From NCBI GenBank assembly GCA_023248735.1, contig JAHFDY010000030.1, positions 1 through 33,365 of the forward strand: a stretch of DNA of 33,365 nt, given 5' to 3'. This DNA is from Myxococcales bacterium (lineage in GTDB: Bacteria; Myxococcota_A; Polyangia; Polyangiales; Polyangiaceae). Position numbers and translations under genes: made by a program. This document shows positions 23,856 to 30,996 of this stretch, in pieces; positions within the stretch are counted from its first letter, which is position 1, and every line of letters begins with the position of its first letter. The notes beneath the pieces were generated by a model, which saw only the letters and a list, made by a program, of their open reading frames with translations, had not been told where the DNA came from and ran no database searches.

Positions 23856-24791
23856 ATGCGAAAATCTGCTCTCGCTCTTGTCGCGGTCTTGTCGCTCAGT
23901 TCCACCGGATGCATCAAGACGATGCTTCTCAACGGACAGATCGAGGCGACCCGCAAAGCCTCTCCAGCGCTCGACACGATCGCCGACTACGAGTTGGCGC
24001 GCGCCGCCGCCTCCGGTGGCCTCGCACAGCTCGAGGGAATGCACAGGCTTGCGCCGAAGAACAAGGACGCACTCTTTATGCTCACCAAAGGGTGGGGCGG
24101 ATACGGATTCGCGTTCGTCGAAGAGGACTACGAGGCTGCCCAGGCAGACGGCAAAGATGCGCTCGCCGAGTATCACAAGAAGCGCGCGAAGAATGCCTAC
24201 GATCGCGCCATTTTCTATGGTTTGGAGCTGATGGCGCAAGAGGCCGACGGCTTTGACGACGCGAAAGAAGACGAAAAGAAACTCAAAGAATGGCTCAGGA
24301 AGAACTTTACCGAGAAGGAGGACGCCGGCATCCTCTTTTGGACCGGTTACGCTTGGCTCGCCAAGACGGGCCTCTATCGTGAGGACAACGAGCTAATGTC
24401 GTTCATCCACGTCGCAATCGCGCTGCTTGAGCAAAGCCGCGAGCTCGATAAGGAGTACAATCACTACACCGCAACGATTGCCCTCGCTTCGTATCATGCG
24501 CGATCGCCGATGGCGGGTGAAATGGATCAGGCGAAGTTACTTTTTGAGGAGGCCATCAAGGCGACTGGCGGCAAGACGCTCGCCGCGAAGTTCGGCTACG
24601 CGACGCGTTATTACTGTTCACTCGTTCAAGAAGGACCTTACGACGCGCTCTTGAAAGACGTGCTCGAGGCCGACGATCCTGATCCTGAACAACGCCTCAC
24701 CAACACGGTCACCAAGCGGCGTGCAGTGAGGTGGAACAACGCTCGCTGGAAGGCTGACAATTGCAGCATCCGCGGCAAAGACGGCAAGTAA
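23856..24791 (+). CDS. TRAP transporter TatT-type lipoprotein
   Basis: A 311-residue protein with a lipoprotein-like signal (MRKSALALVAVLSLSSTGC) followed by an all-helical body. Segments such as GLAQLEGMHRLAPKNKDALFMLTKGW, GFAFVEEDYEAAQ, YDRAIFYGLELM and LLEQSRELDKEY fit the TPR-like fold of TatT, the periplasmic lipoprotein of TPR-associated TRAP systems first described in Treponema. It probably trims or hands over ligand to the DctP-type binding protein encoded next. The open frame starts twelve codons earlier, but ATG 23856 gives the signal peptide. It is 111 bases upstream of the binding-protein gene. Confidence 0.85.
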   Translation: MRKSALALVAVLSLSSTGCIKTMLLNGQIEATRKASPALDTIADYELARAAASGGLAQLEGMHRLAPKNKDALFMLTKGWGGYGFAFVEEDYEAAQADGKDALAEYHKKRAKNAYDRAIFYGLELMAQEADGFDDAKEDEKKLKEWLRKNFTEKEDAGILFWTGYAWLAKTGLYREDNELMSFIHVAIALLEQSRELDKEYNHYTATIALASYHARSPMAGEMDQAKLLFEEAIKATGGKTLAAKFGYATRYYCSLVQEGPYDALLKDVLEADDPDPEQRLTNTVTKRRAVRWNNARWKADNCSIRGKDGK

Positions 24792-24902
24792 GTCACCGGC
24801 AATGAATCGTATCGGCGCAGTCTCGTCAAACATGTGCGTGTTGCGCCTACCCAACTTTGGGCCACAACTCACGAGCGTTTCTCTGCGAAGGAGCAGCTAT
24901 CC

Positions 24903-26003
24903 ATGCGTAAGTTAGTTTTTGCAGCCACTTTGGCGATTTCGGCAGGACTCACATCATCTGCTTGGGCTGCGCCTGAGGAAGAAGACTCAGACGACATCGC
25001 AAAGTGCGAGGGCATCACCGCCACCAACTTCGTCAAGATGCGAACGATGGCTCCGAAGGGCTCTCGTTGGGCGACCCAATTCGTCAAATTCGCGAAGCAA
25101 GTGCGGCGGAAGTCCGACTGCAAGGTCGACATTGAGTGGACCTGGAACGGCGGCGGTCGCGACGAAAAAGCGATGGTCAGCGACATGAAGAGTGGCACGC
25201 TCGACGGCGCCGCGATGACATCGGTTGGCTTGAGCGACATCGTCAAAGACATGCTCATCTTCAACCTCCCGGGACTGTTCTCCAACTGGGCAGAACTCGA
25301 CACTGTGCGCAACAACGAGCGCGTATACTTCGAAGGTAAGTTCGATGGCGCGGGCTTCGTCCTTGCGGGCGTGGGCGACGTTGGCGCCGCCAAAATCATG
25401 GGCACGAGCGATCGTTGGGACGACGAACTCTGGCGTCCGGCGAACCTGAAAGACAAGGGTCTTTCCTACATTACCGGCGACCTCATCGGACCCAAGTTCC
25501 TCGAAGCCGCAGGCGCGTCGGGCACGCCAGTCACCATCAACGAGATTGGCAGCAAGCTCGGCAAGTCGATCACCGTGCTCACGACGCCGCCTTACGCCGC
25601 GCTTCAGCTCGGTTGGTCAAGCAAGGTCCGCTACGTACTCAAAGGCATTACGCCGTACTTCTCAATCGGCGGCATTGTGTTTTCGAAGAGCAAGCTCGAC
25701 GCGCTGCCTGGCGAATACAAGACGATGATTCTCGAGTTGGCCCGCAAGCGTGGTGAGAAGCTCACGGGCACGATTCGCAACGAGGACGCAGGCGCGTTCA
25801 AAGTGATCGCGAAGCGTTGCGAAGAGAAGGTCAAGAACGACGAGAGCAAAGGGACCTCAGGCGGCGCTACGACGGGCACGCACGATGCGAGCGATGATGA
25901 GAAGAGCCAATGGAACTCTCTCTTTCAGCAGACACGCGCCGGCCTAAAGGATCAGTTTTCGGCTGATCTCTACCAGCGCGTTGTCACTGACCGGGGCAAG
26001 TAA
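24903..26003 (+). CDS. TRAP transporter DctP-type solute-binding protein
   Basis: A 366-residue periplasmic binding protein. The signal peptide MRKLVFAATLAISAGLTSSAWA is followed by DctP-like features: FVKMRTMAPKGSRWATQFVKFAKQV, VDIEWTWNGGGRDEKAMVSDMKSGTLDGAAM, the FNLPGLFSNWAEL helix, and YVLKGITPYFSIGGIVFSKSKLDALPGEY, typical of the second lobe. The C-terminal ~70 residues include a Gly/Thr/Asp linker (TSGGATTGTHDASDDEK) before a final helix. A Shine-Dalgarno-like GGAG lies upstream of ATG 24903. The ligand is unknown: TRAP systems usually take carboxylates, and the TatT partner and GH9 neighbour do not settle it. The next gene is 281 bases away, with a terminator-like hairpin between. Confidence 0.88.
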   Translation: MRKLVFAATLAISAGLTSSAWAAPEEEDSDDIAKCEGITATNFVKMRTMAPKGSRWATQFVKFAKQVRRKSDCKVDIEWTWNGGGRDEKAMVSDMKSGTLDGAAMTSVGLSDIVKDMLIFNLPGLFSNWAELDTVRNNERVYFEGKFDGAGFVLAGVGDVGAAKIMGTSDRWDDELWRPANLKDKGLSYITGDLIGPKFLEAAGASGTPVTINEIGSKLGKSITVLTTPPYAALQLGWSSKVRYVLKGITPYFSIGGIVFSKSKLDALPGEYKTMILELARKRGEKLTGTIRNEDAGAFKVIAKRCEEKVKNDESKGTSGGATTGTHDASDDEKSQWNSLFQQTRAGLKDQFSADLYQRVVTDRGK

Positions 26004-26186
26004 GTAGAGTCGGTGCGTTCGGTTCGCGTGGGTGTGTCGGATGTCCGGACCTTCGGTCCCTCCTGCGCTGGGTCATAATGTTCGCAGCGCTCACATTCTG
26101 ATCCGCTCGGAGCCTACCCATTCATCGCTTTTTGAGGCATCGCTTTGGCTGATGCCCACGGGCCGAGCGCCTACGTCGAGCGCGTT

Positions 26187-26217
26187 GACCGCTGTGGTTT
26201 ATGTAACTACAGCGGTT
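26187..26217 (+). terminator. Hairpin between binding-protein and membrane-subunit genes
   Basis: CCGCTGTGGTT (26189-26199) and AACTACAGCGG (26205-26215) pair over eleven positions (one G-T) with a 5-base TATGT-type loop; an outer A-T and a G-T extend it. TTTCGATTTGTTC follows, T-rich but interrupted. It sits 184 bases after the DctP stop and 68 before the DctQ start, so it may terminate part of the transcription and keep the binding protein more abundant than the permease, as is common in transporter operons. Confidence 0.5.
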
Positions 26218-26284
26218 TCGATTTGTTCGTTCGATAAGTGCGGCAACGTTGCTGCGTTGCGCGGGCGCCTTGTACCCTTCCAAA

Positions 26285-27394
26285 ATGCAATCTGCGGACG
26301 CACCCAAGGCGCCGGCCCGTTGGGGACAGCCATTCGAGAAGTTTGACGCCTGGTGGACGCGGATGGAGCAGCGGTTGCTGGTTGCCATCATCGTGACGGA
26401 GATGCTCGCCATCTTCGTGTGGGTCCTCCTGAAGGGTCTCAGCGCCGTTGGCACGCTCGAGCACGGAGCGGTGACACGCGCCGCCCTGTCGTGCATCGGG
26501 CTCGGAACGGTCGCGCACCTCGCGCTGCGCGGGCGCGTGTCGAAGCCCGTACACGGCACGGTCGTCGTCGCCGTTTCGCTCATCGGGTGGATCGTCGTCG
26601 GTCGGATGTGGAACACGCAAGGCGTTGTCTACAGCTCGAACGTGATGGGCTGGCTCCAGAACGCGTCCGTATTGATGCTTCTAGGGGGCCTCCGAGGATG
26701 GGTAACGCGCTTGACGTTATGGTTAGCGCTGGTCGGGGCCTCGCTTGCCGCGGCGTCGGGTCGTCACATCAGTATCGACGTCCTTAGTCGCTCGATTCCG
26801 AAGAGGGCGCAGCCTGCGGTGGCCTGCATGGGCTGGGCGGCAGCGACGCTCGTGTGTTTCGTCGGTACTTACGCCTTCGTGGACAATATCGCGGTCACTA
26901 AGTTTGACGCGAAAGCGTTTGAGCCGTGCGGATCGAAAACGTGCGACACGACATTCGCTTCCCGTATTGAGGTCGTAAAGAGCGGCGTGCGTGAGGACAT
27001 GTTCGCGTTAGGTAAGCAAGTTTCCCTTGATCTCAAGATGGCGCCTCGCGTGATCACGGGCAAACCCTACGACAAGAGCTTCACGAACACCGAGTGGAAC
27101 AGTTGGATCACAAGCGGATCCTTCGCCGAGCGCTACCCGGGTAAGAGCGCTTCACTTCTTGCAAAAGACGCGGTTGGAATGCACTCGCCGGCGGTCGTGA
27201 TTCCTGGGCGCAACGTGCGCGGCATGCTCATTCGCGATTTCGACTTCCTGTTTCCGATGGGCCTCGTCATGATTGGTCTGCGCTTCTTGCTGCGCATCAT
27301 TCAGGTCATCAGTGGTCACATCAAGGTCGACCCTGATGCCGCTCACGGTGACGCAAAACCTGAACCGTCAGCGGTCGCAGAGGTGTCCTCATGA
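26285..27394 (+). CDS. TRAP small permease subunit (DctQ), enlarged
   Basis: A 369-residue membrane protein, about twice the usual DctQ (150-200). It has four main hydrophobic segments: LLVAIIVTEMLAIFVWVLL, VVVAVSLIGWIVVGRMW, the pair around LTLWLALVGASLAAASGRHISIDVL with the DctQ-like H-I-x-x-D motif, and AVACMGWAAATLVCFVGTYAF. A final helix is DFLFPMGLVMIGLRFLLRII. Between the last two lies a ~110-residue hydrophilic insert, predicted outside the cytoplasm, with a close Cys pair (CGSKTC near residue 214). DctQ forms the small half of the TRAP permease and braces DctM. ATG 26285 is preceded by a poor ribosome-binding site. The stop overlaps the DctM start as ATGA. The match to DctQ is by layout plus neighbours. 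Confidence 0.82.
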   Translation: MQSADAPKAPARWGQPFEKFDAWWTRMEQRLLVAIIVTEMLAIFVWVLLKGLSAVGTLEHGAVTRAALSCIGLGTVAHLALRGRVSKPVHGTVVVAVSLIGWIVVGRMWNTQGVVYSSNVMGWLQNASVLMLLGGLRGWVTRLTLWLALVGASLAAASGRHISIDVLSRSIPKRAQPAVACMGWAAATLVCFVGTYAFVDNIAVTKFDAKAFEPCGSKTCDTTFASRIEVVKSGVREDMFALGKQVSLDLKMAPRVITGKPYDKSFTNTEWNSWITSGSFAERYPGKSASLLAKDAVGMHSPAVVIPGRNVRGMLIRDFDFLFPMGLVMIGLRFLLRIIQVISGHIKVDPDAAHGDAKPEPSAVAEVSS

Positions 27395-29127
27395 GCGCCG
27401 GTGAGTCGCCGAAAATCGGTGGAGCTCAAAAGGCAGGCTATGGCGCGGCAGGTCTGACCGTTGCGGCGATTGGAGTGTTCGGCAAGGTGATCGCCGCGGT
27501 CGTCGCCGCATTTGCACTGCTAGGTGCTCCGCTCTTCGCCATTATGGGCGGGTCGGCTGAACTCTCGTGGCTGCTCCATAGCGATCCCGCGCGCAGACAC
27601 GTTCGGGAAATCGCGGCGCCTGTTCTTGACAGCCATTTTTCCGACTCTCCGATTCTAGTGACGATCCCGCTATTTACCTTCGTCGGTTACCTTTTAGCCG
27701 AAGCCAAAACGCCCGATCGCTTAGTACGCGCTGCGCGAGCGCTTGTGGGTTGGCTGCCCGGTGGGCTCGCGATGGTGTGCATTTTTGCGAGTGCCGTCTT
27801 CACCCTGCTTACCGGTGGCAGCGGCGTCACGATTATTGCTGTCGGCGGCATCTTGTATCCCGCACTTCGCAAGCAAAATTACAGCGACAATTTCTCGCTC
27901 GGTCTGGTCACAGCAGGTGGTTCAGTTGGTTTACTACTTCCATTCTCACTGCCGCTCATGGTGTTTTGTCTTGTTGCGAGCGTCGATTACACCCTCGCCT
28001 TCAAAGCGGTTCTGGTCCCTGGCATTCTCGTTATCGCGCTTCTGATGGTCTTCGCCTTCATTGTCGGCCTTCGCGAGAAGATCCCGCTCGATAAATTCGA
28101 TCTCAAAGAGATGGGTGCCTCGCTTTGGGATCTCAAGTGGGAACTCTTGATCCCCGTCGTTCTCGTCAAGGCACTGATGACCGGTCTTGCCAATATTGAC
28201 GAGGTGGCGGGTCTCGTTGCCGTGTACGTCTTCATTGCCGAGTTCTTTCTCTACAAGGATCTATCGATCAAGAAAGACCTCGGAAGAATCGCAAAGAGCT
28301 CCATGACGATGGCTGGCGCGATCATCATGATCCTCGGCATGGCCAACGCCCTCATGCACTACGTCGAGCTCGAAGAGATTCCGAAGAAGATTCTCGAGGT
28401 GCTGCTCAAGCTGGGGATCGACCATCGATGGCAGTTTCTCATCGTGATGAACATCTTCCTGCTCATCCTGGGCATGCTGATGGAAGGGTTTAGCGCCATT
28501 CTTGTTGCCGTACCGCTCATGCTTCCGTTCGTTGCCGACCTTGGTGCGCGTCATCCCGAAGAGGCGATGTCGCCGTTTCACTTGGCAATGATTTTCATCT
28601 TGAACCTCGAACTCGCGTTCTGCTTGCCTCCACTCGGCCTGAATTTGTTCATCGGTAGTTTCAGGTTTAACAAGCCGGTCACGCAAATGTATCGTGCAGT
28701 GTTACCTTTTCTCGCGGTGCTTGCGGTCGCACTTGGCATCGTGAGCTACGTCCCATGGTTCAGCACCGTGGCCGTCAGGAAGGACATCGCCGAGCTTCGC
28801 GCAAAATCGGCCGAGCTGGGCGAGGCGCCGAAGACGGCCTGGATGCTGGAATGCGTTCAGCTCGACCCGACGGACCCGAAGCCGTGTTCCGTCGCGGACC
28901 GCAAGAAATGGGCGAACCCGCAAGCGCCGGATACGCCGAAGGATCCGACGGATCCGAAGAAGGTCGCCGATCCCGATGTGCCTGTTGCACCGAGCGGCGA
29001 CTGCGATCCGGATTTTGGGGACTGCTCGGGTGCGGCAAAGCCAGCGACCTCAGCTAAGCCCTTGCCTTCAGCGGTGCCCACCAAGAAAGAGTGCGATCCC
29101 GACTTCGGACCGTGCGACGGTGGGTAA
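27391..29127 (+). CDS. TRAP large permease subunit (DctM) with Cys-repeat tail
   Basis: A 578-residue multi-pass protein; DctM usually has about 430. After an N-terminal hydrophobic segment come permease motifs such as FVGYLLAEAKTPDRLVRAARALVGWLPGGLAM, SGVTIIAVGGILYPALRK, and NIFLLILGMLMEGFSAILVAVPLMLPF, then FCLPPLGLNLFI. This is the transporting subunit that couples uptake to sodium or protons. A ~110-residue hydrophilic tail is extra: Pro/Asp-rich (DPTDPK repeats), ending in two copies of CDPDFG-x-C at residues 538-545 and 568-575, thirty residues apart. The GH9 gene starts inside its last codons (8-base overlap). Permease identity is strong; the tail's role is unknown. Confidence 0.9.
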   Translation: MSAGESPKIGGAQKAGYGAAGLTVAAIGVFGKVIAAVVAAFALLGAPLFAIMGGSAELSWLLHSDPARRHVREIAAPVLDSHFSDSPILVTIPLFTFVGYLLAEAKTPDRLVRAARALVGWLPGGLAMVCIFASAVFTLLTGGSGVTIIAVGGILYPALRKQNYSDNFSLGLVTAGGSVGLLLPFSLPLMVFCLVASVDYTLAFKAVLVPGILVIALLMVFAFIVGLREKIPLDKFDLKEMGASLWDLKWELLIPVVLVKALMTGLANIDEVAGLVAVYVFIAEFFLYKDLSIKKDLGRIAKSSMTMAGAIIMILGMANALMHYVELEEIPKKILEVLLKLGIDHRWQFLIVMNIFLLILGMLMEGFSAILVAVPLMLPFVADLGARHPEEAMSPFHLAMIFILNLELAFCLPPLGLNLFIGSFRFNKPVTQMYRAVLPFLAVLAVALGIVSYVPWFSTVAVRKDIAELRAKSAELGEAPKTAWMLECVQLDPTDPKPCSVADRKKWANPQAPDTPKDPTDPKKVADPDVPVAPSGDCDPDFGDCSGAAKPATSAKPLPSAVPTKKECDPDFGPCDGG

Positions 29128-30988
29128 GCGAATTTACAAGCTGGCAGTCATCGTACTGGCAACTGCTACTTGTCGCCCGTCAAGCGAGAGCGCGCCCGCG
29201 CCCGTCGACACGAGTCTTCCCATGATCGTGCCAACAGCGTCGGCCATGCCGGTGCCGGCAGACACGCGCCTTCTTCGTAACCAATTGGGTTACCTGCCGG
29301 GCTACCCATTTTCTTTCGTGCTTTCGTCGTCCGAGAGTCTTGCAGGTCGCACGCTCACCATTCGCAACGAGAAGAAGGAGGAGGTGCACGCTTCGATCAC
29401 GCTCGACGCGGGCTCATTTGTCACCACGGGGAAGGGAACGCTTCGATTCTCAACGCTGCGCGTTCAGCCGCTTGCAGTGGGCAAGTACACGGTGCGTTTG
29501 GGACAGCGTGACTTTGCATTCGAGGTGAGCAACAAGACGTACGCCCGTGTTTTCCCAGCGATCGTTCAATTTCTAAAAACGCAACGCTGTGGAAACACGA
29601 CCCTCGCACAATCGCAACATGCCGCGTGCCACTTGTGGCAGTCCGTCACCGACGTCGATCCCAAGACTGGCTCTGGCGATGGTGTGGTCGTTGACGAAAC
29701 GTTCAAAGATAAGCTCACGGGCAAAGAGCCCAAGGTGAACGTCGAAGGTGGTTGGCACGACGCGGGCGACTACGTGAAGTTCGTCGGCACAACGTCGTTC
29801 ACGCTTGTGCTCGGCCTGCTCGCTGCACGAGATGGCAAAGTTCTTGAGCAAGATGCATCCGGCAACATCCGCGCCGCGCTGCTGGAAGAACTTCGTTGGG
29901 GCCTTGCGTGGCTTGAGCGAATGGTGGGTGCTAGGGAGAAATTTCATCAGGTTTCGGGAATGCCGGATCACGACGTGCCCGATCGAGCGCCTGAGGACGA
30001 CACGCTTCGTCCCATCGCCGAATATCCGCAGCGTCCCGTATTACGCTTCGGCAACGGCAAGGGGCGAAACCTGATTGCGCGATCGTCGGCGGCGTTTGCG
30101 CTCGCAGCGCAGGTGTATCAAGGCGACGCGGAGTTTGCGGCGCGATCGAAACGGATTGCGGTTGATCTCTTTCGAGTCGCGAGCGACGACCGCATCAAGG
30201 CCCCGCAGCAGTCCGTCCCTGCGGATTGGTATGCGGATCCGCGAAGCGACGACGACCTCGCCCTTGCGGCTGCCTTGGTGAGTCAAATTGATGCAACCGC
30301 GGTTACCAAAGAGAAGGCTATCGAACTCGCAAGGGCGCTCCCGCTCAATGAAGGGGAGCCGATGTCCTGGGCCAATCTTGACGTGCTTGCGGTCCAAGAG
30401 TCGCGGCGCCTCTTTGTCGCTGGAACCGGTGAGCACCGAGAGTTGGGCAAAAAACTTCGCGCACTGGTCGAACCGTTTCTGTCGGTGGTGCGCGAGCCAC
30501 GTGGGGAGGCTGCGGCATTTCGCCCTGCTGTCGCAAGGTTTGGCAACGGCAGTACGCAGCAACTGCTCGGCGCCGCGAGCATGTGTGCAATCGTTGTGAA
30601 CGATGAGGGCAGCGAACCTACGGAGGCTGGTCGCACGTGTCTCGCGAGCATGAGCGATCAACTCGATTTCGTTTTTGGTAAGAATCCGTTTGCGACGAGC
30701 TTCGTAGTCGGCTTCGGCGAAACGTTTCCGCACGCGCTGCACCATGGCCTGCATGCCGTGCGTAAGGTTGATCTGACCGGCGCGCTTATGGGCGGGCCGA
30801 CAGCGCTGAGTACACTGAAGGAGAACAAGGAACTTTACGATGCGGCCAAGAAGGCCAATGCGCCGCTTGCTGCGTGGTCGTCTAGTGGGGTCTTTTACGA
30901 AGACCGATTTGAGAACTACGTAACGAACGAAACCGCGATCGATTTTGCCGCAACGCTCTTCTATGCACTTACGTTGATGGTCAAGTAG
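29120..30988 (+). CDS. Glycoside hydrolase family 9 (endoglucanase-like)
   Basis: A 622-residue exported enzyme. From GTG 29120 it has a signal sequence (MGKRIYKLAVIVLATATC), which may be a weak lipobox, then a Pro/Ser linker. The Ig-like CelD_N domain follows (LLRNQLGYLPGYPF..., about 45-135), then the GH9 barrel with GGWHDAGDYVKFV (catalytic-base DAGD), GETFPHALHHGLH (equivalent of the PHHR region) and NYVTNETAIDFAATLFYAL with the acid Glu. GH9 enzymes invert beta-1,4-glucan bonds. It would act in the periplasm or on the surface. Its start overlaps the DctM end by 8 bases, so it belongs to the TRAP operon, suggesting that an oligosaccharide or a sugar acid released from glycan may be the transported ligand (inference). 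Converges on the next gene with 8 bases between stops. Confidence 0.88.
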   Translation: MGKRIYKLAVIVLATATCRPSSESAPAPVDTSLPMIVPTASAMPVPADTRLLRNQLGYLPGYPFSFVLSSSESLAGRTLTIRNEKKEEVHASITLDAGSFVTTGKGTLRFSTLRVQPLAVGKYTVRLGQRDFAFEVSNKTYARVFPAIVQFLKTQRCGNTTLAQSQHAACHLWQSVTDVDPKTGSGDGVVVDETFKDKLTGKEPKVNVEGGWHDAGDYVKFVGTTSFTLVLGLLAARDGKVLEQDASGNIRAALLEELRWGLAWLERMVGAREKFHQVSGMPDHDVPDRAPEDDTLRPIAEYPQRPVLRFGNGKGRNLIARSSAAFALAAQVYQGDAEFAARSKRIAVDLFRVASDDRIKAPQQSVPADWYADPRSDDDLALAAALVSQIDATAVTKEKAIELARALPLNEGEPMSWANLDVLAVQESRRLFVAGTGEHRELGKKLRALVEPFLSVVREPRGEAAAFRPAVARFGNGSTQQLLGAASMCAIVVNDEGSEPTEAGRTCLASMSDQLDFVFGKNPFATSFVVGFGETFPHALHHGLHAVRKVDLTGALMGGPTALSTLKENKELYDAAKKANAPLAAWSSSGVFYEDRFENYVTNETAIDFAATLFYALTLMVK

Positions 30989-30996
30989 CGTACTTA

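Noticed and set aside
22743-24239. 498-residue minus-strand open frame
   Set aside because: It lies antisense to the HEAT-repeat and TatT genes, is Arg/Glu/His-rich with no known motif, and the plus-strand products are recognisable.
26047-26059. GGACC-TTC-GGTCC hairpin after the DctP gene
   Set aside because: Only five pairs and no T run; the stronger hairpin at 26187-26217 is a better terminator candidate.
30983-30995. AAGTA-GCG-TACTT hairpin between convergent GH9 and synthase genes
   Set aside because: Five weak pairs with a three-base loop; too short to call a terminator.
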